From: Lentzea waywayandensis | Lineage (GTDB): Bacteria; Actinomycetota; Actinomycetes; Mycobacteriales; Pseudonocardiaceae | DNA length: 64,000 nt | Assembly (NCBI RefSeq): GCF_900115955.1 | Contig: NZ_FOYL01000001.1 | Span: forward strand, 124,001 to 188,000 | Direction: 5' to 3' | Shown here: positions 8,556 to 16,838 of the stretch, one piece after another | How the letters are laid out: each line of letters opens with the position of its first letter | How positions within the stretch are numbered: the first letter of the stretch is position 1 | Program-made: the position numbers and the translations under genes | The notes under the pieces: generated by a model | What the model was told of the DNA's origin: nothing | The model's database searches: none | The model's input: the letters and a program-made list of their open reading frames with translations, nothing else

Positions 8556-9161
8556 GTGAACGAGATCGAAGTCATCCGCGACGCGGGCACGGCACGCATC
8601 GCCCTCGACCCGATCCGCCTGCGGCTGCTGGCCGAACTGGCCACACCGGAGTCGGCCACCACCCTCGAACCCCTGCTCGGCATCCCGCGCCAGAAGATCA
8701 ACTACCACCTGCGGACGCTCGAGGAGCACGGCCTGATCCAGCTGGTCTCCGAACGCCGGGTCCGCAACACCACCGAGCGCTTCCTGCAGGCGTCCAGCTC
8801 GTACGTGATCTCCCCCGACGTCTTCGAGCAGGTCCAGCCCGATCCCCGGCACAGCGAGGACCACCGCTCGCTCGGCTGGCTGCTGGCCGTGACCGCGCAG
8901 CTGATGCGCGACCTGGGCGAGCTGCTGATCGGCTCGCGCCGCGCGGGCAGGAAGGTGGCGACGTTCGCACTGGACGGCGAGATCCGCTTCGCCTCGGCGG
9001 CCGCGCGCACGCAGTTCGCCACCGAGCTCTCGGCCGCGGTGACGACGCTGGCGGCCAAGTACCACGACGAGAACGCGCCCGGCGGTCGTCCGCACCGCAT
9101 GGTCGTGGCCGTGCACCCGAGCGTCCGCCCGGCGCGGCGGCGCACCCTGCCGTCCGACTGA
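8556..9161 (+). CDS. ArsR-type winged-helix regulator (START partner)
   Basis: A 201-aa helix-turn-helix protein. Residues about 15-85 form an ArsR-like winged helix (DPIRLRLLAELATPESATTLEPLLGIPRQKINYHLRTLEEHGLI). The remainder is a long helical domain with no metal-binding Cys pairs, so a metal sensor is unlikely. It closely resembles the regulator at 32443 (RQKVNYHLRALETAGL). That one is operonic with a START gene; this one is convergent with a START gene of the same subtype. The GTG start has GGGGAG upstream. Inference: it is the regulator of the START-type gene pair. Confidence 0.82.
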   Translation: MNEIEVIRDAGTARIALDPIRLRLLAELATPESATTLEPLLGIPRQKINYHLRTLEEHGLIQLVSERRVRNTTERFLQASSSYVISPDVFEQVQPDPRHSEDHRSLGWLLAVTAQLMRDLGELLIGSRRAGRKVATFALDGEIRFASAAARTQFATELSAAVTTLAAKYHDENAPGGRPHRMVVAVHPSVRPARRRTLPSD

Positions 9162-9171
9162 CCGCTCCCGG

Positions 9172-9915
9172 TCAGGCGAACCGGTCGTCCAGCCACCGTT
9201 GCCAGCACACGGACACGTCCGCGCGCAGCGGCGGACTCCCGTACCGGTACTGGTACACGCTGACGCCGCACAGCTCGACGCCCTCGGCGCTGAACCGGTG
9301 CAACCCGCGATCCGACCGAACGCCGAGGTGCCTGCCGGGGTTGAGGAAGTCGACCACGCCCTCGACCGGTTCGGTTCCCGGCGCCGCGACCACGACCCGG
9401 TCCCCCACCACGACACCCGCGGGCACGCGCAGCGCGGCGAGCAACCGGTCCCACTCCCCGCCGGACGCCGACCGCGTCATGGCCATCGCGAGCGACGCCG
9501 GCAGGCCCGCGAAACACCGCTGCGACACGATCAGGTTGTGCAGGAAGAGGTCCCAGCCCGCGTCCAGCGCGTCGTACTCCTGGTCCCACCTCTCGCCGTC
9601 GAGAAAACCGTTCTGCACCAACCGGAACGCGGTGTGGCCGCCCTCGGCGGCCGCGAGCACGAACTCGTAGCAGTACACGGGGTCCTCCGGCGCGCCGAAC
9701 CCTCCGTACACGAGCCGCTGGGGCGGTTCGGCGTCCAGCACGACACCCTCCCGCACGCCGGCGGGCCCGAAGTCCGTGCGCACCAGGCCACCCGGTGTCG
9801 GATCGATCGCGTGCGGCACGTACCAGGTGGCGAAGCCCGGACCGCTCGAGATCGCCTGCCACACCTGCTCCAGCGGCGCCTCGACCTCGACCTCCTTGAC
9901 GATCCGCCGAGCCAT
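9172..9915 (-). CDS. SRPBCC/AHSA1 protein with C-terminal extension
   Basis: A 247-aa protein. Residues 1-150 are an AHSA1/START domain (KEVEVEAPLEQVWQAISSGPGFATWYVPH and ALDAGWDLFLHNL). Residues about 155-247 are an extension that also occurs in the START protein at 33057, so the two are paralogues. GGGAGG precedes the ATG. The gene lies directly downstream of the enediyne thioesterase gene. Its start is only 10 bp from a perfect palindrome that overlaps the thioesterase stop, so it may be read from the enediyne operon or controlled separately by that operator. Its ligand is unknown. Confidence 0.78.
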   Translation of the reverse strand: MARRIVKEVEVEAPLEQVWQAISSGPGFATWYVPHAIDPTPGGLVRTDFGPAGVREGVVLDAEPPQRLVYGGFGAPEDPVYCYEFVLAAAEGGHTAFRLVQNGFLDGERWDQEYDALDAGWDLFLHNLIVSQRCFAGLPASLAMAMTRSASGGEWDRLLAALRVPAGVVVGDRVVVAAPGTEPVEGVVDFLNPGRHLGVRSDRGLHRFSAEGVELCGVSVYQYRYGSPPLRADVSVCWQRWLDDRFA

Positions 9916-9925
9916 GCAGCCTCCC

Positions 9926-9948
9926 TAGTATGACTAATAGTCATACTA
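9926..9948. promoter_or_regulatory. Perfect 23-bp palindromic operator
   Basis: Arms of 11 bp, TAGTATGACTA and TAGTCATACTA, flank a single central A. The right end overlaps the thioesterase stop codon and the left end lies 10 bp from the START-gene ATG. A near copy occurs at 45491-45509 before the P450 operon. The match across 19 positions far exceeds chance in this GC-rich DNA, and dyad sites of this type commonly bind TetR, MarR or PadR dimers. Confidence 0.85.
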
Positions 9949-10362
9949 GCCTGAGTAGGCGGCCAGAGCGGATGCCAGCTCGGCGGGCACCTCCACAGGT
10001 GCCACACCGTCTGCCGTCCGCCGCATGCACGCGACGGTCTGCCCGCCTCGCGCGACCACGGCCCCGCCGCGCCGGAACTCGAAGCTCATCACGATCCTGT
10101 TGCCCGCGGCGCTGGACAGCGACATCAGAACGTCGATCTCCTCCAGCGCGAAGCACTCCGCGAAGTAGTCCATCCGGCAGGACACGGTGACCATCGCCAG
10201 CTCCCCCGCGGTGAGCCGCCGCAGCACACCGGGCGCGTGGTCGGCCAGGAAGTGCTCGCGGCAATGTCCCTGCCAGCGCAGGTAGTGCGCGAAGTAGACG
10301 TTGCCCACGAGGTTCGTCTCGTCCAGCGTCACCACGTGCCGGTGGACGTAGTGCTCAGGCAT
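9946..10362 (-). CDS. tebC: Enediyne-type hot-dog thioesterase (TEBC)
   Basis: A 138-aa hot-dog-fold thioesterase of the TEBC group (SgcE10/CalE7/DynE7 type), which releases the linear polyene from the enediyne PKS. The segment HRHVVTLDETNLVGNVYFAH, followed by YLRWQGHCREHFL, is the family signature, and VSCRMDYFAECFALEEIDVLM and VARGGQTVACMRR complete the fold. I started at the ATG with AGGAG nine bases upstream; it lies within the last codons of the PKS gene (8-bp overlap), so translation is probably coupled. Its presence right after a PksE gene is the hallmark of an enediyne core cassette. Confidence 0.93.
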   Translation of the reverse strand: MPEHYVHRHVVTLDETNLVGNVYFAHYLRWQGHCREHFLADHAPGVLRRLTAGELAMVTVSCRMDYFAECFALEEIDVLMSLSSAAGNRIVMSFEFRRGGAVVARGGQTVACMRRTADGVAPVEVPAELASALAAYSG

Positions 10363-13300
10363 CGTCTCGCTCCTCACCGAACGCCAGCGCCACCGTCACG
10401 GGCCCGATGTCCGTCACCTTCCGGGCAACGACGACCCGGTTCCCGCGCGAGACCCCGGACAGGAGTCCGTCCTCGGTGACCTCGTCGAACACCACGGGAC
10501 CGGACGCGTCCAGACGGGCGAGGGCCTGCGCCGCCGCGGTTGCGGGATCCTCGTCTCCCATAGACCAGTGCAGGGCGGCCGAACGATCGGCGACGAGCAG
10601 GTCGCCGGCGCTCCACAACTCGATCCGGTGCGCCCAGCCGCACTCGACCAGCCGGCGGCTCAGCCAGGGGCCGACCTGGTCCCACGGCAGCGGTCCGGTG
10701 AAGTCGTTCTCCCCCACCACCTTCAGCCGCAACCCGGTCCACCGCGCGACCGGCAGGCCGTCCGGCTGCACGAGGTCGACGTCGAACAGGAACTCGTCCG
10801 CCGAATGCCACGTCTCGACCGCGTGGACCAGAAGCATGCCCGCCGGCCTGCGCCAGACGTCGAGCTCCTGCACCTGAACCGGCAGCGCGCGCTTGTGCGG
10901 CACGCACGGGAGCAACGCGTGGATGGTGGCGTCGTGCGCGGCGGGATCACCGAGCAGCAGGCGGGACCCGTGGTACTCGGCGAACCACGTGTCATCCCGC
11001 GCGTGCACCCAGGCCGTGACGGCGAACGCGGAGAGCGCGTCGTACCGCACCACCCGCCGAAACCGTCCACTGTGGAACAACACGGACCCGTAGGCGTGGT
11101 GGGGAGGACCGGCGGGCACGGCGTCGACCGCGGCCCGCCGCGCAGGCGGTGGCGCCGACGGCACGAGGCTCGCGCTGAGGTGGTCGGCGCCGAAGCGGTC
11201 GCCGTCCTGACGCACGGACAGGTCGACCTGCCGGTCGTGCCGCGCCAGCGCCGCCACGCGGATCACCCGGTCGGACCGCTCGCCCACGGTCACCGGCCGG
11301 TGCAGCCGGAGATCGCGGAACGTCCACGAGCCGCGTGGCCCGGTCGTGAGCGCGGCGGTCTGGGCCATCGCCTCGGCGCCGATCACCGCGGGCAGCACCA
11401 GCACTCCGGACACCCGGTGGTCGGAGAGGTAGGGATCGGTTCCCGTGTTGAGCGTCGCCTCGGCGATCGTCTCCACTCCGGGCACCCAGCTCCGCAGCTC
11501 CTCCGCGAACCGCAGCCCTGCGGGCGACGGGTGGTGTTCCGGCTCGACCCGCAGCGTCGCCGACCGCGGGAAGCGGCCGGTGACGAGCAGGGTGACCGGT
11601 GCGCTCGGGTCCGTGAGCGCGTCGAGCATCGCCGTCACGCCCCGCTCCGGTTCGATGAGCGCGAGTCCGAGCCTGCTCAGCTGCGTGGTGACGCGCATCC
11701 GGTCGGCCATGCCGACGTCGGACCACGCCGACCACTCGAGCAGATGCGTGCGGCAACGGGGGTTGCGCCGCGCCCACTGCTCCAGCTCCACGCGCATCCA
11801 GTCGTTCGCCACGCAGTACTCGGACTGACCGGCGAGACCCTGCCGGCCGATGATCGACCCGAAGGCGACCACCAGTCGCAACTCCTCCTCCGGCACGACC
11901 TCCTCGACGGCCGAGAGCAGTTCCCGCAGACCGTGCACCTTCGGCGCGACCGTGGCGGCGAGGCCCTCCTCGCTCACCTCGGCGAGCCGGCGCGGCTGGT
12001 TGACCCCCGCGCCGTGCAGGAGGCCGCGCACCGGGCCGAACCGGGCGGCCTCGCGCACCGCCGCCCGCACGGCCGCCGGGTCGGTCAGGTCGCAGCTCAG
12101 GTAGTCGGCGCCGAGCACCGCCACCTCCGCGGCCACGTCCGGGTCGTCGGCGGGCCGCCTGCCCAGCACGACGAGCTGCGCGCCGGACTGCCCGGCGAGC
12201 GCGGCGGCACAGCGCGCGGTGATCCCGGTGGCCCCGCCGCTCACCAGGCACACGTCTCCCGGCCCGAGCGGCAACGCCGCCGATCCGGGCGACCCGATGT
12301 GCGGCCGTGTCACCAGCCGTTCGACCACTCCCTCGCGGACGCGGAGTTCCGCGTACCCGGAGGCCGGCGTGACGGAGGCCGCCGCGGCCACGGCCGACGC
12401 GTTCTCGCCGGGTGACCCGTCCAGCACCGTCACGGCGCAGCCGGGGAGCTCGGCCGAGACGGCCCTGCCCACCGCCGCCGCGGCCGCGTGTCCGGTGTGC
12501 GTCAGGAGCAGGCGGCGCGGCGCGCTCCCGGCGATCTCGCGCAGCAGCCGCGCGATCTCCCCGGTGCCGGCGGTGCCGGGGAGGTCCACCACCAGCTCCG
12601 TCGGGTCGTGGGCGGCGGAACGCTCCGGCGAGGGCCCGAGCGGCACCCAGTGGTGACTGAACAGCCCGACCCACGGGCGCACCCCGCTGAGCTCGGCCTG
12701 GCCGTCCGGTCCGTCCTCGGGCAGTTCCTCCAGCCGCCGCACCAGCCCGCCCACGGTGACGCCGTCGAGCGACTCGTCCAGCACGAGCCGCCTGCCGTGC
12801 CGTGCCGCGATCTCGCTGACCAGGCGCACGACCTGCAGCGAGTTGACGTGCAGGTCGGACAGCAACATCGTGTCGTCGGTGATCGCCGAGACCGGCAGCT
12901 CCAGCTCGTCGGCCAGGTACTCGCGCACGGCGGTGAGCAGGTCCCCGCCGGGCGCGGCCGGTGCGGCCGCCACCACCTCCGCGACCTCGACCGGCGTCGT
13001 CACCGACGGCCGCAACCCGTTCTTGGGCAACGACTCGCACGGGTTGGCCAGGAACTCGAGCGGGGTGTCCAGATCGACCAGGCGATGCGCGCGGTCACCG
13101 AACCACGCCTGCGGCCTGGCGGTCGCGGAGGCGAAGAGGGCCGCCGAGGCGAACGCGGTGCGCCGCGCGGAGCCGCCGCAGTCGAGGCTCACCGCGGGAA
13201 CTCCCACCGGTGCCGCCAGCGTGGCGAGCATCGTGCCGGGACCGGCCTCCACCAGCAGGTCGCACCGCGCCGCGAGCTCGCGAACGGCCTCCAGGAACCG

Positions 13301-15763
13301 CACCGGCTCGGTCAGCTGCTCGACCAGCAACGCCGCGATGTCGTCCAACGGGCCGAGCCGCGCGCCGGTCACCGTGGAGAAGACCGGTTTGTCCGGCGCG
13401 ACCATCGGCACCTCGCCCAGGTACTCGCGCCACGGCCCGGTCACCGCGGACATGGCAGAGCTGTGGAAACCGTGTGACACCGACAACTTCGCCACGTGGA
13501 CGCCTGCCGCCGCCGCTCGCACGGCCACGACGTCGAGCGCCCCGGCAGGCCCCGCGAGCACCACGGCCCGCGGTCCGTTCTCGGCCGCCAGCACGGCCTC
13601 CGTGCTCTCGGCGAGGTCGAGCGCCACCTCCGCCGGTGCCGCGACCGAGATCATCCCGGTGCCGCGGGCACCGTGCTCCGCCATCAACCGGCCACGGTGC
13701 GCGGCCAGGTCGAGGACCTGCTCCTCGGTCAGCGCACCGGCCCAGGCCAGCGCGGTCAGCTCACCGAGGCTGTGCCCTAGCGCCGCGACCGGGTGACACC
13801 CGAGGTGCCGGAGCCACGCCAGGCCGGCGAGGGACTGCCACACCACGGCCGGCTGGGCGATCGCTGTGTCCGTGGCGCCGTCCACCAGACCGTCCGGAGT
13901 GGACGGTGGGTGCGGCAGCAGCGCGCCGGGCAGACCGAGCGCGGCGCGCACGGGCGCGGCCTGTCCTGGCAGCAGGAGGCCGACCCGGACACCGGAACCG
14001 CGCCCGATCACGACTCCCGCGGGTTCGTCGAGCAGCAGGTTCGTGTCCCATCCCGGTAGCCGCTTGCACGCGGCCGTGGCGGCCGCGGCGAGCCCGGCGG
14101 GATCTGCTGCCACGAGGACGCAGCGCACGGCGGCACGCGGGTCGTGCCGCGAGGTCAGCGTCGCTGCGAGATCGTGCAGTTCGGCCTCGCTCATGGCCGC
14201 GCACCGTTCGCTCAGCGTGCTGAGCCGGCCGTCGAGCTCGGCGAGGTCGTTCGCCGTGACGAGGAACGGTTCCCATTCAGGCAGCGGCGCCGACCAGCGG
14301 CGCGCCGAGTCCGGCAGGGTCGCGACGGGCTCCGGTGCCGCGGGCACGAGCCTGCGCGGCACCCTCCTCGTCATCGCGGTGCGCACCCCCGCGTCGAGCA
14401 CGACGTGCGTGTTGATGCCGCCGAACCCCGCCGAGGACACGCCCGCGATCGGGTTGCGGTGCGTCCACGGCTCCGGCTCGTCCGGCAACCGCAGACCGGC
14501 CGCCGGTTCGGCGAGCAGGGCGTGCGGTTCACGCACCCCGGTCATCGGCGGGATCACGCGGTGCGACACGGCGAGCGCCGCCTTGATCAGACCCGCGACG
14601 CCCGCCGCGGCCTTGGTGTGGCCGATGTTGGCCTTGACGCTGCCCAGCGCGGCGACGGGCGAGCTCGAACCCCGCACCGCCAGCAACGCCTCGAGCTCGA
14701 CCTGGTCGCCCACCGCGGTGCCCGTGCCGTGGCCCTCGATCAGCCCGGCCGCCGCGGGGAGAAGACCTGCCCGCGCGTAGGCCCGGCGCAACGCCCTCAT
14801 CTGCCCGCCGACGGCCGGCCGGGTGACGCCACCGGCGCCGTCGGAGGACATGCCCCAGCCGACGAGGTGCGCGTAGATCCGCAGTCCCCGTGTCTCAGCC
14901 TCCTCGGCCCGCATCAGCGCCACGATCCCGCAGCCCTCACCCGGCAGGAACCCGGTGGGGTTCGCGTCGTAGACCCGCATCTCACCGGCGGACAGAGCGC
15001 CCACCCGCGCGAACCCGATCAGCTCGAACGGGTCCAGCGAGAGGTCGACGCCGCCCGCGAGCGCGAACGAGAGCTCGCCGCGCGCCAGCGCCTCGCACGC
15101 GGTGATCACCGCGAGCAGGCTCGACGAGCACGCGCCGTCGACGGTGTAACCGGCCCCGTGGAAGTCGAAGTGGTTGCACACCCGGCCGGCGATCGTGTTG
15201 CTGAGCCCGCCCGCGAGCATCTCGTCGTCGGGCACGGGGAACGGTTCCTTCAGCACGCGTTCGGCGGTGGCGAGGACCCTGGCGGCGGTGTCGCCCGCGA
15301 CCCCGGACTCCTCCAGCGCCGCACCGACGACGTGCCGCAGCGACGGCCAGCGCAGCCGCAGCAACGACGCGCGGCTGAACTCGCCTGTCAGCGAGTTCCC
15401 GATGAACACCCCGGCACGGTCGCGGTCGACGCCCTCGCCACCGGGAACACCGGCGTCGTCGAGAGCAGCACGTGCGGTGTCGAGAGCGAGCCAGTGCGTC
15501 GGGTCCACCGCGCGGTACAGCGCTCCGGGAACGCGGAACCCCGCCCGGTCGAACGACCAGTTGCGCAGCACGGCGGCCCTGCGCGCGACGGTCTTGTCCA
15601 CATCGGACGGTTCGCCGCCGTAGTCGGCCAGGTCCAGCCGCTGCGGCGGAATGGCGCGGAACGCGCGCCGCCGGCCGAGGACCGTCTGCCACAGCTCCTC
15701 GGGGGACGAGGCGTCCGGGTACCGGCAGGCCATGCCGACGACGGCGATCCTGGGGGTGCTCAC
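10355..15763 (-). CDS. pksE: Iterative enediyne-type polyketide synthase (PksE)
   Basis: An 1802-aa multidomain enzyme that builds the linear polyene precursor of an enediyne core. KS: about 1-450, with Cys212 (DGACSSSL), His345 (GHGTGT) and His382. AT: about 590-860, with Ser665 in GHSLGEL and His767. ACP: Ser975 in DLHVNSLQVV. KR: about 1165-1400, with GGATGI and Tyr1316. DH: hot dog with His1449 in HRVSGVLVLP. In known PksE enzymes (about 1920 aa) a phosphopantetheinyl transferase follows. Here only about 118 residues remain after DH, without the expected acidic metal-binding motif or W-x3-E-x-x-K element, so the ACP probably needs activation in trans. The start overlaps the unbU stop (ATGA). 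Confidence 0.95.
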   Translation of the reverse strand: MSTPRIAVVGMACRYPDASSPEELWQTVLGRRRAFRAIPPQRLDLADYGGEPSDVDKTVARRAAVLRNWSFDRAGFRVPGALYRAVDPTHWLALDTARAALDDAGVPGGEGVDRDRAGVFIGNSLTGEFSRASLLRLRWPSLRHVVGAALEESGVAGDTAARVLATAERVLKEPFPVPDDEMLAGGLSNTIAGRVCNHFDFHGAGYTVDGACSSSLLAVITACEALARGELSFALAGGVDLSLDPFELIGFARVGALSAGEMRVYDANPTGFLPGEGCGIVALMRAEEAETRGLRIYAHLVGWGMSSDGAGGVTRPAVGGQMRALRRAYARAGLLPAAAGLIEGHGTGTAVGDQVELEALLAVRGSSSPVAALGSVKANIGHTKAAAGVAGLIKAALAVSHRVIPPMTGVREPHALLAEPAAGLRLPDEPEPWTHRNPIAGVSSAGFGGINTHVVLDAGVRTAMTRRVPRRLVPAAPEPVATLPDSARRWSAPLPEWEPFLVTANDLAELDGRLSTLSERCAAMSEAELHDLAATLTSRHDPRAAVRCVLVAADPAGLAAAATAACKRLPGWDTNLLLDEPAGVVIGRGSGVRVGLLLPGQAAPVRAALGLPGALLPHPPSTPDGLVDGATDTAIAQPAVVWQSLAGLAWLRHLGCHPVAALGHSLGELTALAWAGALTEEQVLDLAAHRGRLMAEHGARGTGMISVAAPAEVALDLAESTEAVLAAENGPRAVVLAGPAGALDVVAVRAAAAGVHVAKLSVSHGFHSSAMSAVTGPWREYLGEVPMVAPDKPVFSTVTGARLGPLDDIAALLVEQLTEPVRFLEAVRELAARCDLLVEAGPGTMLATLAAPVGVPAVSLDCGGSARRTAFASAALFASATARPQAWFGDRAHRLVDLDTPLEFLANPCESLPKNGLRPSVTTPVEVAEVVAAAPAAPGGDLLTAVREYLADELELPVSAITDDTMLLSDLHVNSLQVVRLVSEIAARHGRRLVLDESLDGVTVGGLVRRLEELPEDGPDGQAELSGVRPWVGLFSHHWVPLGPSPERSAAHDPTELVVDLPGTAGTGEIARLLREIAGSAPRRLLLTHTGHAAAAAVGRAVSAELPGCAVTVLDGSPGENASAVAAAASVTPASGYAELRVREGVVERLVTRPHIGSPGSAALPLGPGDVCLVSGGATGITARCAAALAGQSGAQLVVLGRRPADDPDVAAEVAVLGADYLSCDLTDPAAVRAAVREAARFGPVRGLLHGAGVNQPRRLAEVSEEGLAATVAPKVHGLRELLSAVEEVVPEEELRLVVAFGSIIGRQGLAGQSEYCVANDWMRVELEQWARRNPRCRTHLLEWSAWSDVGMADRMRVTTQLSRLGLALIEPERGVTAMLDALTDPSAPVTLLVTGRFPRSATLRVEPEHHPSPAGLRFAEELRSWVPGVETIAEATLNTGTDPYLSDHRVSGVLVLPAVIGAEAMAQTAALTTGPRGSWTFRDLRLHRPVTVGERSDRVIRVAALARHDRQVDLSVRQDGDRFGADHLSASLVPSAPPPARRAAVDAVPAGPPHHAYGSVLFHSGRFRRVVRYDALSAFAVTAWVHARDDTWFAEYHGSRLLLGDPAAHDATIHALLPCVPHKRALPVQVQELDVWRRPAGMLLVHAVETWHSADEFLFDVDLVQPDGLPVARWTGLRLKVVGENDFTGPLPWDQVGPWLSRRLVECGWAHRIELWSAGDLLVADRSAALHWSMGDEDPATAAAQALARLDASGPVVFDEVTEDGLLSGVSRGNRVVVARKVTDIGPVTVALAFGEERDDA

Positions 15764-16725
15764 CGCCCATCAACGCCCGCGAGCGAGGCCCTTCCCGTCG
15801 CGCGTTCCGCCGACGCCGAGCGCAGCTCTGCCGTCAGCAGCACGGCGCCACGCAGGATGCAGACGATCACCAGTGCGAAGAAGAAGCCGAACACCACTCC
15901 GTTGAGCACGAGCACGCCGTAGGTGAACGCCGTGGCCAGGCCGAACAGCACCTGGTTCCGCCTGCTCCGCGGAGTGCTGCCGGGGTCGGTGATCATGTAG
16001 TTGGTGAAGATCACGAAGGCCAGCCCGGTCATCGGCAGCAGCGCGGCCAGCAGGGCGTGGTCGAAGACCGCCCACCGCAGCACGGCCTGCGCGGCGAAAC
16101 CTCCGACCCAGCCCAGGATCAGGGGCAGCTTGCCGGTCAGCTTGGCGTTGATCATCGTGCCCGCGCCGAGGATGGCCAGCGGCAGGATCCAGTCGATGGC
16201 ACCGGTGGGCTCGTTGGTGAAGTGGTAGGGCGGTGCGATGCCCACCCACGGGAACAGCACCAGCGTGAGCGCGATGCCCGCGTTGGAGGGGTTGAGGAAA
16301 TGCCGTTTCCGCCCGCGCACGCGCAGCCGCAACACGTACTTGGTGCTGATGCCGGCGGTCACCGCGAAGATGTAGGGCCACAGCGACGTGTTGCCGTACA
16401 ACAGCATCGCCACGGCGAGGCCGCCGATGTGGCTGGGCAGCAGGAAGTTGAGCATCTTGAGCCAGCCGCCCGCGTAGCCCGGCGTGCGGCCGTGGGCGCG
16501 CGCGTCCAGCGTCTCGAGCAGCAGGTCGACGGCGTATGCCACGAGCACCGTCGTGATCGGCGTGATCGGCGACTGCTCGAAACCGAGGACCAGGTGACCG
16601 ATGACGTTGAACGCCGTGATCGACATGGCGAAGCGGCGCAACGCCATGAGCCGCTTGTCCGGCGGCCGGGCCGCGAGCCGGTGGCTCGGCGACGGTCGGG
16701 TGGTGTCAGCGGGCGTCGTTGTCAT
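15760..16725 (-). CDS. unbU: Enediyne-cassette membrane protein UnbU
   Basis: A 321-aa integral membrane protein of the UnbU/E5 family, one of the five genes conserved in enediyne core cassettes. It has about eight or nine hydrophobic segments and conserved-looking loops, including RKRHFLNPSNAGIALTLVL and NYMITDPGSTPRSRRNQVLFG. The biochemical role of the family is not settled. I started at MTTTPAD; the ORF extends farther upstream but crosses the hairpin at 16775-16820. Its stop overlaps the PksE start by 4 bp, so unbU, pksE and tebC are one translationally coupled unit. Confidence 0.9.
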   Translation of the reverse strand: MTTTPADTTRPSPSHRLAARPPDKRLMALRRFAMSITAFNVIGHLVLGFEQSPITPITTVLVAYAVDLLLETLDARAHGRTPGYAGGWLKMLNFLLPSHIGGLAVAMLLYGNTSLWPYIFAVTAGISTKYVLRLRVRGRKRHFLNPSNAGIALTLVLFPWVGIAPPYHFTNEPTGAIDWILPLAILGAGTMINAKLTGKLPLILGWVGGFAAQAVLRWAVFDHALLAALLPMTGLAFVIFTNYMITDPGSTPRSRRNQVLFGLATAFTYGVLVLNGVVFGFFFALVIVCILRGAVLLTAELRSASAERATGRASLAGVDGR

Positions 16726-16774
16726 CGGGAGGTCACCGTCCGGGGAGTGGGCTGCAGGGTGGGAAGTGAAGGGC

Positions 16775-16820
16775 GGCGGCAGGCGCGGCGCGGACGGAAA
16801 GTCGCGCCGCGCCTGCCGCC
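16775..16820 (-). terminator. 18-bp GC stem-loop between haloperoxidase and unbU
   Basis: A perfect 18-bp stem (16775-16792 with 16803-16820) with a 10-base loop. It lies between the haloperoxidase stop and the unbU start, which are on the same strand. It may end or attenuate the upstream transcript, or protect its 3' end, thereby lowering unbU-pksE-tebC relative to the haloperoxidase. Confidence 0.75.
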
Positions 16821-16838
16821 GGGTGGGGCGTCGCGGGA

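Noticed and set aside
10568..12415. Long plus-strand ORF (615 codons) opposite pksE
   Set aside because: It mirrors codon bias of the minus-strand PKS, and its translation is Arg/Gly/Pro-rich with no domain. The PKS domains cover the region.
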